A stretch of DNA of 64,000 nucleotides from Oscillospiraceae bacterium (GCA_003526845.1 DPVM01000010.1:62001-126000); one strand, 5' to 3'; shown: positions 8,218 to 17,074, numbered from the stretch's first letter. A program made the numbers and translations. Notes: generated from the letters alone by a model not told the origin.

Positions 8218-8862
8218 ATGAAGGTTAAAAGCGAGGATATGCTCCTTTATGCCGTTACTGACAGGTATTGGCTTAAGGACGATACATTGGAAAATCAGGT
8301 TGATAAAATTTTGGCTTCGGGCGCAACATTTTTGCAACTGCGCGAAAAAAACATTTCAACCGAGGAATATATCGCAATAGCAAAAAGCGTTAAAAAGATA
8401 GCGGACAAATATGCTGTTCCGTTTGTTATCGACGATAATGCAGAGGTTGTTGTTGCGTCAAATGCCGACGGCATCCATATCGGACAAAATGATATAGGTC
8501 CCGTTGAGTGCCGCAACATAATCGGCGATGATAAAATAATCGGCGTGACCGTCAACACCGTTGAGCAGGCGCTCAAAGCGCAGGCAGACGGTGCGGACTA
8601 TCTCGGCGTCGGCGCGGCATTTTCAACCTCGACAAAGGCTGATGCGTCAAATATCGATCACAAAATAATTGCCGATATTTGCAGTGCTGTTGATATTCCC
8701 GTTGTTGCTATCGGCGGAATAAACGAGCATAATATTCTTAATCTTAAAGGGCTTGGTATAGACGGCGTGGCTGTCGTTTCGGCAATTTTTGCAAAGGACG
8801 ATGTCGGCGCGGCCACAAGCGAGCTTTTGCAATTATCAAAGCAAATGACCGGAAAAGAGTAA
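8218..8862 (+). CDS. thiE: thiamine-phosphate synthase ThiE
   Basis: A 214-residue TIM barrel that joins HMP diphosphate and thiazole phosphate. Canonical ThiE blocks are visible: QLREK near residue 43, VIDDNAEV (Mg-diphosphate site), GADYLGVGAAFSTSTK and VAIGGI. It lies 11 bases after thiC and 4 bases before thiD. It is clearly distinct from the TenI-type paralogue at 6136-6696. Confidence 0.95.
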   Translation: MKVKSEDMLLYAVTDRYWLKDDTLENQVDKILASGATFLQLREKNISTEEYIAIAKSVKKIADKYAVPFVIDDNAEVVVASNADGIHIGQNDIGPVECRNIIGDDKIIGVTVNTVEQALKAQADGADYLGVGAAFSTSTKADASNIDHKIIADICSAVDIPVVAIGGINEHNILNLKGLGIDGVAVVSAIFAKDDVGAATSELLQLSKQMTGKE

Positions 8863-8866
8863 TTAC

Positions 8867-9649
8867 ATGAAAAAAGTATTAACTATTGCAGGCTCGGATT
8901 GCAGCGGCGGCGCAGGCATTCAAGCCGATTTAAAAACAATGGCGGCGCACGGCGTTTACGGTATGAGCGCCATTACTGCGCTGACAGCGCAAAACACAAC
9001 CGGTGTTTACGGCATCCTTGAAGCAGACGGCGATTTTGTTGCAAATCAGCTTGATTGTGTTTTTACCGATATTTTTCCCGACGCAGTTAAAATCGGCATG
9101 GTTTCAAACAGCGATATTATTCGTGTTATTGTTGATAAGCTAAAGCAATACAATGCAAAAAATATTGTGGTAGACACTGTTATGGTTTCAACAAGCGGCT
9201 CAAAGCTGCTTTCCGATGAGGCGATTGACACGGTTAAAAATGTTCTCATTCCAGCCGCCGATTTGATTACCCCGAATATCCCCGAGGCGGAGGTTTTGTC
9301 GGGCATAAAAATCAAAAACGGCGACGATATGATAAAAGCGGCAGAGATAATCTCCTGCTTTTATGACGGTGCAATTTTGGTTAAGGGCGGTCATCTTGTG
9401 AACACCGCAAACGATTTGCTCTTTACAAACGGCAAAGGCGTTTGGTTTGAGAGCGAGCGTGTCGATAACGATAACACTCACGGCACCGGATGCACCCTTT
9501 CGTCTGCGATTGCGTGCAATTTGGCCATGGGCTTTTCGTTCGAAAAAAGCGTTGAAAACGCCAAGGAATATATCACGGGCGCTCTTAAAGCAAATCTCAA
9601 TTTGGGCAAAGGCTCAGGTTCGCTCAATCATATGTGGAAATTTGTTTGA
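8867..9649 (+). CDS. thiD: hydroxymethylpyrimidine/phosphomethylpyrimidine kinase ThiD
   Basis: A 260-residue ribokinase-fold enzyme phosphorylating HMP and HMP phosphate. The N-terminal SDCSGGAGIQADLKT block, TPNIPEAE, LVKGGH and THGTGCTLSSAIA (anion hole and catalytic region) are diagnostic. It is the last gene of the TPP-controlled operon. A new promoter-like TATAAT follows at 9658. Confidence 0.95.
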   Translation: MKKVLTIAGSDCSGGAGIQADLKTMAAHGVYGMSAITALTAQNTTGVYGILEADGDFVANQLDCVFTDIFPDAVKIGMVSNSDIIRVIVDKLKQYNAKNIVVDTVMVSTSGSKLLSDEAIDTVKNVLIPAADLITPNIPEAEVLSGIKIKNGDDMIKAAEIISCFYDGAILVKGGHLVNTANDLLFTNGKGVWFESERVDNDNTHGTGCTLSSAIACNLAMGFSFEKSVENAKEYITGALKANLNLGKGSGSLNHMWKFV

Positions 9650-9709
9650 TTTTGTTGTATAATAAATTCAGGCTCCGCAGCTTAATAATTTCAGGGAAGG
9701 TGATGAATT

Positions 9710-10750
9710 TTGAAAAAACTTGCTTCAATAATTCTCGCCTTCCTTTTTTTATTGCCGCTTGCGGCATGCTCGCACGGCGACACGCCACGGTCATATTCAA
9801 AGAGCTTTAACGATTTGTTCGACACGGCAAGCACAATATCAGCCGTTGACTCGTCGCAGGAGGCGTTTAACAGCCGCTTTGCCGCTGTGTACGATACTCT
9901 TAAAGCCTATTCACAAAAATTCGATATTTATGCCGATTACGCAGGCGTGGTTAATTTAAAGAGTGTCAACGACAACGCAGGTTCACCTGTCAAGGTTGAC
10001 AGCGATATTATCGAGCTTTTGAAATATGGCAAAAATGCTTATTACTCAACCGGCGGCAGAGTTAATATCGCGATGGGCAGCGTGCTTTCGCTTTGGCATG
10101 ACAGCCGCGAAAATGCGCTCAAAAATCCGAAAACGGCGTCAATTCCCGATGATAAGGCGCTCAAAAATGCCGCAAAATATACGAATATTGACGATTTGAT
10201 TATTGACGAAAAAAATTCAACCGTCATGCTCAAATCAAAAAATATGTCACTTGATGTCGGCGCGATTGCAAAAGGTTTTGTTTGCGAAAAAATCGCCGAA
10301 TATATCAAAAACAACGGCATTTGGCAAAGCGCGGTTGTTTCGCTCGGCGGAAATGTCAAAACAATCGGCACAAAGTATAATGACGGCAAAACAAAATTCA
10401 ATATCGCCGTTGAAAATCCGTCGGGCGGCGATTATCTCTGCACCGTCGGCGCAAGCAACGGCTTGAGTGTTGTTACAAGCGGCGACTATCAGCGCACATT
10501 CACCGTCGGCGGCAAAAAATACTGTCACATCATCAACCCCGACACGCTTATGCCGAGTGAATATATGTCTGCCGTGACGGTTGTCTGCAACGATTCCGCA
10601 AAATGTGACGCAATGTCAACGGCACTGTTTAATATGAGTATTGCGGACGGCGTTCGCCTCGTTGATTCAATGGACGGCTTGTGCGCAATGTGGGTAGATA
10701 AAAACGGAAAAATAACTTATTCAAACGGATTTGAGGATTTAATAAATTGA
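9710..10750 (+). CDS. apbE: FAD:protein FMN transferase, ApbE-family lipoprotein
   Basis: A 346-residue protein with a signal peptide and lipobox LAAC, so it is anchored outside the membrane. ApbE blocks are visible: LDVGAIAKGF (Mg/FAD site), SLGGNVKTIG, YCHIINP and CDAMSTALF. It transfers FMN from FAD to Thr/Ser of target proteins. The start is TTG at 9710 after GGGAAGGTG. The downstream NusG-II and Gx-transporter genes overlap it in series, as in flavin-based electron-transfer cassettes. No FMN-binding target protein is in the window. Confidence 0.92.
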   Translation: MKKLASIILAFLFLLPLAACSHGDTPRSYSKSFNDLFDTASTISAVDSSQEAFNSRFAAVYDTLKAYSQKFDIYADYAGVVNLKSVNDNAGSPVKVDSDIIELLKYGKNAYYSTGGRVNIAMGSVLSLWHDSRENALKNPKTASIPDDKALKNAAKYTNIDDLIIDEKNSTVMLKSKNMSLDVGAIAKGFVCEKIAEYIKNNGIWQSAVVSLGGNVKTIGTKYNDGKTKFNIAVENPSGGDYLCTVGASNGLSVVTSGDYQRTFTVGGKKYCHIINPDTLMPSEYMSAVTVVCNDSAKCDAMSTALFNMSIADGVRLVDSMDGLCAMWVDKNGKITYSNGFEDLIN

Positions 10751-11124
10751 ACGGATTTAAAATCAAAAAGGGCGATATAATAATTTTTGTCTCAATAATT
10801 CTTATTGCCGCGGTAGGCTTTTTGTGCGTCAAGCTTTTGCCGTCGGCTGGTAAAACCGCTGTTATCGAGCAAAATGGGACTGTTGCGGCGCGTCTTTCGC
10901 TTGACAAGGACACGACATACGATGTCAAAGTTGACGGCAAAACCACAAATACCGTTGTCATAAAAAATCATGCAGTTAGCGTTTCATACGCGGACTGTCC
11001 CGATAAAATATGCAAAAAGCACAAAAGCATTTCAAAATCGGGCGAGACAATAGTTTGCCTGCCCAACAAGGTTACGGTGACGGTAGAGGGCGGCGAAAAT
11101 GAAATTGATGGAGTGGCAAAATGA
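10747..11124 (+). CDS. NusG domain II-containing membrane protein
   Basis: A 125-residue protein: one N-terminal membrane segment (residues ~10-30), then an extracytoplasmic beta domain of the NusG_II/DUF1312 type with SYADCPDKICKKHKSIS and IVCLPNKV. TTG at 10747 overlaps the apbE stop by 4 bases, and its own stop overlaps the next start by 4. The family is often found beside ApbE and Gx transporters. The exact role is unknown; membership of a surface electron-transfer or flavinylation system is inference. Confidence 0.85.
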   Translation: MNGFKIKKGDIIIFVSIILIAAVGFLCVKLLPSAGKTAVIEQNGTVAARLSLDKDTTYDVKVDGKTTNTVVIKNHAVSVSYADCPDKICKKHKSISKSGETIVCLPNKVTVTVEGGENEIDGVAK

Positions 11125-11630
11125 GCAAAACAAAAAGAATTTCGATAATTGCGTTGAATATTGCGCTTGCGTTTGTTTTGTCATATCTCGAAACGCTTAT
11201 ACCGCTTAATTTCGGCATCCCGGGCATTAAAATCGGGCTTGCAAATATTGTTGTTGTGTCAGCGCTATATACTTTACCGCGGCGCGACGCATTTTTTATC
11301 TCAATGGTGCGAATACTTATTTCGGGTCTTGTTTTCAGCGGCGCATTTTCTCTGCTTTACAGCTTTGCCGGCGGCGTTATTTCGTTTGCCGCAATGGCGA
11401 TTTTGAGCAAAAACAACAGCCGATTCTCGATTATGGGCGTTTCGGTTTTGGGCGGTGCGCTACACAACACGGGTCAAATTATTGTTGCCGCAATTGTTAT
11501 GGAAAATGACAAAATTTTCTATTATCTGCCGGTGCTTTTGGCAGTCGGCGCGGTGTGCGGTGCGGCGGTCGGTGCGGCAGGCGCAATCGTCACAAAAAGA
11601 ATGATAAAAATTTATAAATTTAAGCCCTAA
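11121..11630 (+). CDS. Gx transporter family protein (Hpre_diP_synt_I)
   Basis: A 169-residue protein with five to six hydrophobic segments, resembling ECF-type S components. G-IPGIKIGLANI near residues 30-45 and GALHNTGQI near residue 115 match the family often mis-named heptaprenyl diphosphate synthase component I. It overlaps the NusG-II gene by 4 bases. The gene trio suggests transport or assembly linked to flavinylated or quinone-linked proteins. The substrate is unknown. Confidence 0.85.
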   Translation: MSKTKRISIIALNIALAFVLSYLETLIPLNFGIPGIKIGLANIVVVSALYTLPRRDAFFISMVRILISGLVFSGAFSLLYSFAGGVISFAAMAILSKNNSRFSIMGVSVLGGALHNTGQIIVAAIVMENDKIFYYLPVLLAVGAVCGAAVGAAGAIVTKRMIKIYKFKP

Positions 11631-11923
11631 ACTATTGACTTTTGTGTAATAATGTGTTACCTTTTTGTTACAAAATCAATCAACAAGATTTTGTCGAAAT
11701 TCATATAAATTTTGATAATATACTATATATTGCGTCTAAATCTCTCGTCAGTATCGTATGTGGTGGCTTTAATGGTTACATTTTGGATAAAATGATTAGG
11801 GATTTATTCCTTTTGTGCGCATTTTTTGGTATAATATCAATTAAATATGGAATACATATTTAATGTTTTAAAAATAATACTATTTATATAGATGAGAAGT
11901 CCCATAAATTAGGGGGAGTAAAT
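11631..11923. other. gene-free region upstream of murA with regulatory motifs
   Basis: Contains a TGTTAC-CTTTT-TGTTAC repeat (11655-11671), an ACAAAATC..GATTTTGT inverted repeat (about 11669-11693), a TATAAT (11830-11835) and a perfect 10-base inverted repeat (11840-11864) just after it. No convincing coding sequence. Confidence 0.6.
11840..11864. promoter_or_regulatory. perfect palindrome at the murA transcription start
   Basis: ATTAAATATG (11840-11849), 5-base spacer, CATATTTAAT (11855-11864). It begins 4 bases after the putative -10 TATAAT at 11830-11835, where a repressor would block initiation. The binder is unknown. Confidence 0.5.
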
Positions 11924-13210
11924 TTGGAAAATTTTGTTATTAACGGCGGTCACGAATTATTCGGCGAAGTTAATATCAGCGGCGCAAAAAATGCCGCTGT
12001 CGCAATTATCCCTGCGGCAATACTTGCCGATGACAAGGTCAGAATAGAAAACATACCGCAAATCAGCGATGTTCAGCTGATTATCGAGATACTCGACAGA
12101 ATGGGAGCTAATGTAAAGCTCATTAATAAAGACACAATCGAAATTGATTCTTCACATATTTGCAACCAAAGTGTTCCTTACGAGCTTACATCACATTTCA
12201 GAGCAAGCTATTATCTTATCGGCGCAATGCTCGGAAGATTTAAAAAGGCAGAGGTTGCAATGCCGGGCGGCTGTAATTTCGGCGTAAGACCGATTGATCA
12301 GCATGTAAAGGGTTTTGAAATGCTCGGTGCCGATGTTGATATTATCGACGGAATGGTTTGCGCAAAGGCTGAAAAGCTTGTCGGCACATCTATTTATATG
12401 GATGTTGTTTCCGTCGGTGCTACTATAAATGTTATGCTTGCCGCTGTCCTCGCAAGAGGGCTTACAATCATCGAAAATGCCGCTAAAGAGCCGCATATCG
12501 TTGATTTGGCAAACTTCTTAAACTCGATGGGTGCGGATGTTCGCGGTGCAGGCACGGATGTTATCAAAATCCGCGGCGTTGAAAAAATGCACGGCTGCAC
12601 ATATTCTATTATTCCCGACCAAATCGAGGCAGGCACCTATATGGTTGCGGCTGCTGCGTGCGGCGGCGATGTGCTTGTTAAAAATGTTATCCCCAAGCAT
12701 CTTGAGTCAATCAGTGCAAAACTTGAGGAGGCAGGCGCAGAGATAATCGAGTATGACGATGCAGTTCGTGTTACACGCTTTAAGCCGCTTAACAAGTGCA
12801 ATGTCAAAACTATGCCTCATCCCGGTTTCCCAACCGATATGCAACCGCAGATGGCAGTTTTGCTTTCAATCGCTCACGGAACGAGCATATTGTCCGAAAG
12901 TGTGTGGGACAACCGCTTCCAATATGTCGGTCAGCTTTTGCGAATGGGCGCAAACATTCAGGTTGACGGCAAGGTTGCCGTTATTGAGGGTGTTAAACAG
13001 CTCACAGGTGTTAAGGTTAAAGCAACCGACCTCAGAGCAGGCGCCGCAATGATTATTGCCGGTATGGTTGCCGAGGGAACAACTATTGTTGAGAATATTC
13101 AATATGTTGACAGAGGATATGAGGATGTTGTTGTGAAGTTCTCATCGCTCGGCGCAGATATTAAGCGTGTTCATGTTGAGGAGAGCACGGCTGTTCAGTC
13201 GGCAGGTTAA
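11924..13210 (+). CDS. murA: UDP-N-acetylglucosamine 1-carboxyvinyltransferase MurA
   Basis: A 428-residue enzyme of the first committed peptidoglycan step, adding enolpyruvyl from PEP to UDP-GlcNAc in the cytoplasm. SGAKNAA near residue 20 is the UDP-GlcNAc-binding block. Cys117 in GGCNFGVRPID is the PEP-reactive, fosfomycin-target cysteine, so no intrinsic fosfomycin-resistant Asp is seen. The start is TTG at 11924 after AGGGGGAG. A strong terminator follows. Confidence 0.96.
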   Translation: MENFVINGGHELFGEVNISGAKNAAVAIIPAAILADDKVRIENIPQISDVQLIIEILDRMGANVKLINKDTIEIDSSHICNQSVPYELTSHFRASYYLIGAMLGRFKKAEVAMPGGCNFGVRPIDQHVKGFEMLGADVDIIDGMVCAKAEKLVGTSIYMDVVSVGATINVMLAAVLARGLTIIENAAKEPHIVDLANFLNSMGADVRGAGTDVIKIRGVEKMHGCTYSIIPDQIEAGTYMVAAAACGGDVLVKNVIPKHLESISAKLEEAGAEIIEYDDAVRVTRFKPLNKCNVKTMPHPGFPTDMQPQMAVLLSIAHGTSILSESVWDNRFQYVGQLLRMGANIQVDGKVAVIEGVKQLTGVKVKATDLRAGAAMIIAGMVAEGTTIVENIQYVDRGYEDVVVKFSSLGADIKRVHVEESTAVQSAG

Positions 13211-13224
13211 TATTTAATATAAGA

Positions 13225-13257
13225 AATACCCGGTGAAAAAGCACCGGGTATTGTTTT
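13225..13257 (+). terminator. terminator of murA
   Basis: AATACCCGGTG pairs perfectly with CACCGGGTATT across AAAAAG, followed by GTTTT. Confidence 0.9.
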
Positions 13258-13310
13258 GACTGTTAGACACAGCGTATTTTATTTTACGGCAGAAGGGTGT
13301 TGAAAATTTT

Positions 13311-14099
13311 ATGGCAAAGGCGTGCCAGCTTTTTTCCGGCAGCAGCGGAAATTCAATTTTTATATCGGGCGGAAATGCCAAATTTCTTGTTGATGCGGGA
13401 GTCAGTGCCAAAAGAATAGGCGAGGCGCTTTCGTCAATCGGCGAAAATCCGCAGGATTTAACTGCAGTTTTCGTAACCCACGAGCATATTGACCATATAA
13501 AGGGCATTCGTGTGTTTGCTAAAAAATATAACATACCTGTTTTTGCACAAACCGATGTGCTTGACAAAATGCGCGACGGCGGCGATGTTAACGAGTACAT
13601 ATCAGCCGAGGCAATCAGTGAAAATATGGAGCTTTCGGGCGTTGAAATTTTGCCGTTTAAACTCAGTCATGACAGCGTTGCATGTGTTGGCTACCGTTTT
13701 AATTTGCCGGGCGGCAGGTCCGTTTCCGTCTGCACCGACACCGGTTTTGTGACCGACGGCGCTCATTTGGCGCTTGCAGGCAGTGACCTTGTTTTTCTCG
13801 AATCAAACCACGAAACAAAAATGCTTGAAAACGGTTTTTATCCATATCAGCTCAAAAAGCGCATTATGTCGGACAGAGGGCATCTTTCAAACGATGCCTG
13901 CGCCGTTTTTGCCGCAGAGCTTGCGAAGGGCGGTACAACCCGTTTTTGCCTTGCGCATTTAAGCCGTGAAAACAATCACCCGGATGTGGCGCGCCAAACA
14001 ACGGTTGCCGCGCTCTCTGACGCAGGCTTTGCCGAAAATGTGGATTACAGGCTCCGTGTTTCATCACCCGTAAACAGCGAAAGGCCCATTGTTTTATGA
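13311..14099 (+). CDS. MBL-fold metallohydrolase, YycJ/WalJ-like
   Basis: A 262-residue metallo-beta-lactamase fold protein. The metal motif is THEHIDHIKG near residue 48 (HxHxDH). SNHETKML, RGHLSN and LAHLSREN supply further metal or substrate residues. It matches the YycJ/WalJ family, a predicted 5' exonuclease that elsewhere sits in walRK operons and affects DNA repair and cell division. Here it is paired with rlmH, a common neighbour of WalJ in Firmicutes, overlapping by 4 bases. Confidence 0.85.
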   Translation: MAKACQLFSGSSGNSIFISGGNAKFLVDAGVSAKRIGEALSSIGENPQDLTAVFVTHEHIDHIKGIRVFAKKYNIPVFAQTDVLDKMRDGGDVNEYISAEAISENMELSGVEILPFKLSHDSVACVGYRFNLPGGRSVSVCTDTGFVTDGAHLALAGSDLVFLESNHETKMLENGFYPYQLKKRIMSDRGHLSNDACAVFAAELAKGGTTRFCLAHLSRENNHPDVARQTTVAALSDAGFAENVDYRLRVSSPVNSERPIVL

Positions 14100-14578
14100 T
14101 TAAGGTTACTGTAATTGCAGTCGGACGGCTTAAGGAAAAATATCTAACCGCCGCGTGCGACGAATATTTAAAGCGGCTTTCGGCTTATTCAAAAGTGAAT
14201 ATTGTTGAAATAAACGAGGAGCGATGCTCCGACAACCCGTCGCATGCTGAGATTGCGCGCGTAATCGAAAAAGAGGGCGAGCGTATTATTTCAAAAATCC
14301 CGAAGGGGAGTTATGTCATTCCGCTTTGCATTGAGGGCAGTCAGCTTTCAAGCGAGGATTTTTCAAAAAAACTCGAAAGTGCGTCGCTTTCGGGTTTCGG
14401 CGAGGTCACATTCATTATTGGCGGCTCGTTCGGTTTGTCAAACAATGTCAAATCGCTTGCAAAGTTTAAACTCTCATTCAGCAAAATGACATTGCCTCAT
14501 CAACTTATGCGTGTTGTTTTGCTCGAGCAGATTTACAGAGCGTTTTCAATTTCAAATAACGGAAAATATCATAAATGA
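14096..14578 (+). CDS. rlmH: 23S rRNA (pseudouridine1915-N3)-methyltransferase RlmH
   Basis: A 160-residue SPOUT methyltransferase. VGRLKEKY at the N-terminus, FIIGGSFG (knot SAM site), LSFSKMTLPHQLMRVVLLEQIYRA and the C-terminal KYHK are diagnostic. It methylates a pseudouridine in helix 69 of 23S rRNA. ATG overlaps the YycJ-like stop by 4 bases. Confidence 0.96.
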   Translation: MIKVTVIAVGRLKEKYLTAACDEYLKRLSAYSKVNIVEINEERCSDNPSHAEIARVIEKEGERIISKIPKGSYVIPLCIEGSQLSSEDFSKKLESASLSGFGEVTFIIGGSFGLSNNVKSLAKFKLSFSKMTLPHQLMRVVLLEQIYRAFSISNNGKYHK

Positions 14579-14586
14579 TTATATAA

Positions 14587-14627
14587 AAATTGCGAAAGAA
14601 GCATTTGCTTCTTTCGCAATTTTTTAG
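14587..14627. terminator. bidirectional terminator between rlmH and radC
   Basis: AAATTGCGAAAGAAGC pairs perfectly with GCTTCTTTCGCAATTT around ATTT, with T residues on the + side and A residues on the other. It serves both converging genes. Confidence 0.92.
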
Positions 14628-14634
14628 TTCGTAT

Positions 14635-15327
14635 TTAATCAAAAAAATGAGCATAGCGCGGCATTTGGCTCATTGATATTGCCTCTCTGTCGCCGACTAT
14701 TATGTGGTCGTTAAGCGGAATATTCAAATTCCTTAAAATATTCAGCAAATCCGCTGTAAAATCAACATCGGCAGGCGACGGCGCAGGGTCACCGTGCGGA
14801 TGGTTGTGCGCAATTATAATGGACGCGGCGTTGTCTCTCAAAACGCATTTGATTATCTTTTTAGGGTCAACGCCGGCAAAATTAACCGTGCCGTCAGCAA
14901 CCGTTTCGGTGTTGATTATGTTCAATTTGTTGTCAAGCGAAATGACGATTATACGCTCCGTCGGCAGGTTGCGCAAAATATTGCTTGCGTATTCCTTTGC
15001 CTCGGCATAGCTCGAAAGCCGCTTGATATTCTTGTTTTTGTCGGTGTCTATTCGCTTATTAATATCGTTGATAAGTTTGATTAGCATTGCCGTGCTTTCA
15101 CCCACGCTGTCAATACTCAGCAAATCCTCGTATTCTGCGGAAAACACTTTATCAAGCGTTTTGTAGTGGTTCAAAATATTGTAAGCAACAGGCTTAACAT
15201 CTTTTCGCGGTATCGAATAAAACAGCAAAAGCTCAAGCAAATGATGATCGTCGAGTGTGTCGCTTGAGCCTTTTATATATCGCTCCTTCATTCTTTTGCG
15301 GTGTCCCTCGGGGGATAAATCAGCCAA
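14635..15327 (-). CDS. radC: RadC-family JAMM-domain protein
   Basis: A 230-residue protein with an N-terminal helix-hairpin-helix-like region and a C-terminal MPN/JAMM domain: H-N-H-P-x-G-D-P-x-P-S-x-x-D near residue 175. It matches RadC (UPF0758), whose repair role is disputed. The start is TTG at 15327 after AAGGAGGTGAG. It is transcribed towards rlmH and lies downstream of the DUF4250 gene. Confidence 0.93.
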   Translation of the reverse strand: MADLSPEGHRKRMKERYIKGSSDTLDDHHLLELLLFYSIPRKDVKPVAYNILNHYKTLDKVFSAEYEDLLSIDSVGESTAMLIKLINDINKRIDTDKNKNIKRLSSYAEAKEYASNILRNLPTERIIVISLDNKLNIINTETVADGTVNFAGVDPKKIIKCVLRDNAASIIIAHNHPHGDPAPSPADVDFTADLLNILRNLNIPLNDHIIVGDREAISMSQMPRYAHFFD

Positions 15328-15359
15328 GCGCTCACCTCCTTAAAATCATATGGGTTTGA

Positions 15360-15536
15360 TTAATAAAACTTTTTGTTTTTCGGGTCATAAACAAAGCCGA
15401 CAGCTTTCAGCTTTGCCTCCAATTCTTCGCGGTCAACCTCCAAATCCTCGCACAATGCGTCGAGCGACGGGTAGCAGTCGCGCAGTTTCATATTAACAAC
15501 GCTTAAAAGCATGTATGGGTCCTCGGGTAAAAGCAT
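15360..15536 (-). CDS. DUF4250 domain-containing small protein
   Basis: 58 residues from the ATG at 15536, which follows an AGAGGTG ribosome site; a longer upstream extension is rejected because it reads through the end of the carboxypeptidase gene. MLLPEDPYMLLSVVN and LDALCEDL..DREEL match the DUF4250 family of short, helix-rich Clostridia proteins of unknown function. It lies 14 bases after the D,D-carboxypeptidase gene and before radC, probably co-transcribed. Confidence 0.85.
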   Translation of the reverse strand: MLLPEDPYMLLSVVNMKLRDCYPSLDALCEDLEVDREELEAKLKAVGFVYDPKNKKFY

Positions 15537-15549
15537 TTTTGTCACCTCT

Positions 15550-16965
15550 TTAAAATCTTTTCGGCGGCGGAAGATAATCGTCGTCATCGCCGTAGCCGTT
15601 TTGCCTGTCAAGTTCCTCCTGACGGCGGCGCTTTTGGGTTATGCGTTTTTTGTCCTTTTGAGTTCTGATTATAAATACCGCAATGTATGCAATAATCGCG
15701 AGTATAATCAAAACAATCAAACTGATTACTATTTTGTTTTTAAAGAATTTTTTGAGTGAATTTAGAATTTTCAAAAATGTTGAAAGCTCAATGCTGTTTG
15801 CGGCAACAAGGTTGACCTTTTCGATAACACGGTCGCCGTAAATAATGTTAGCCGTGCAAACAACCTGCCCCTTTTTAATCGGTGCGTTCAGCGTTGACGG
15901 CGGATTTTGCGGCTCTATTATAACTGCCGACGGGTCGAGCGATGTCGGCACAAGCGTTGTAATGTCTTTTTCGGCAACAAGCTGAACGGTGTCGGCGTCT
16001 TTTCCGTTTTCAACGGCAACTTCGGACACAACAGTATTTTGCCTTACAACTGTTGAATATTTAAGGCTGTTGAAAGCCCAATCAAAAAGCGTTGCCGCGT
16101 CGATGAATGAGCATTTCGTCATTATTCCGTCGATAGACTGTTTGGGAGAGTCCATGACAACCGCAAGGTAGTTGTAGCCGTCCTTTGACGCTTTTGTTAT
16201 TACGCAATAGCCCGCCTGCTCTGTTGAGCCGGTTTTGATACCCTGCGCATATTCGTAGTAATACGAAATATGATACTTGTCCATCATATAGTTTGTGTGA
16301 ACGAACTTCCTGCCGTTGTATTCATAATTTTGCGTTGACGATATTTTGTTGAATGTGTCATTCTTAATTGCAGCAAGAGTGATTGTTGCCATATCTGCAG
16401 CAGTTGTGTAGTGATTTTCGTCGTGCAAGCCGTCGGGATTTACAAAATTTGTGTTTGTGCAGCCGAGCGATTTAACCCAATCGTTCATCATCTTTACAAA
16501 TCCGTCAACACCGCCGCCGACATAATCGGCAAGTACCTGGCATGCGTCGCACGCGGAGTGCACCATGGTGAGATACAATAACTGTTCAATCGTGATTTCG
16601 TCGCCGATTTTCAGCCCCGCAACCTGTGCGCCCGTGCCGTAAAGCGACTCAATAGCTCTTTTTGAAACGGTTGTTTTTTGCGACAAATCGTTCACATTAT
16701 TCAGTGTTACCATTGCGGTTACTATTTTAGTGAGTGACGCGGGATATTTTTTCTTTTCTGCATTTTTTGACGCAATTACGGGGTATGCATTGTCGTCAAG
16801 ATTTATGAGCATATATGCGTCGGCATAAACCTTTGTGTTTACCTGATAAATTCCGTCGGTCGATTTTTTTGTGTCGCCGTCAGCCGCAATTGATGCAATC
16901 GGAGCACAAAAAACGGAGATGATTATTATATTCAAAGTCATAAAAAAAGACAGCAGTTTTTTCAT
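15550..16965 (-). CDS. D-alanyl-D-alanine carboxypeptidase, peptidase S11 (DacF-like)
   Basis: A 471-residue exported penicillin-binding protein. Signal peptide at residues 1-28. The catalytic SxxK is S77-L-T-K80 and KTG lies in GIKTGSTEQAG. The second motif reads S137-A-C139, whereas the family norm is S-x-N. A C-terminal anchor (residues ~415-440) and a basic tail follow. It trims pentapeptide stems in the wall. The start is ATG at 16965; a codon 6 residues upstream is less likely. It heads the DUF4250-radC run. Confidence 0.9.
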   Translation of the reverse strand: MKKLLSFFMTLNIIIISVFCAPIASIAADGDTKKSTDGIYQVNTKVYADAYMLINLDDNAYPVIASKNAEKKKYPASLTKIVTAMVTLNNVNDLSQKTTVSKRAIESLYGTGAQVAGLKIGDEITIEQLLYLTMVHSACDACQVLADYVGGGVDGFVKMMNDWVKSLGCTNTNFVNPDGLHDENHYTTAADMATITLAAIKNDTFNKISSTQNYEYNGRKFVHTNYMMDKYHISYYYEYAQGIKTGSTEQAGYCVITKASKDGYNYLAVVMDSPKQSIDGIMTKCSFIDAATLFDWAFNSLKYSTVVRQNTVVSEVAVENGKDADTVQLVAEKDITTLVPTSLDPSAVIIEPQNPPSTLNAPIKKGQVVCTANIIYGDRVIEKVNLVAANSIELSTFLKILNSLKKFFKNKIVISLIVLIILAIIAYIAVFIIRTQKDKKRITQKRRRQEELDRQNGYGDDDDYLPPPKRF

Positions 16966-17074
16966 AGACTTGACACCTTTCAAAATAAAATATATTATAT
17001 ATATTATCTTAACACATTTTTTTACATAATAAAAGCATTAAATTGTTTTAAAACGATTTATTTGGAGGCAAATT

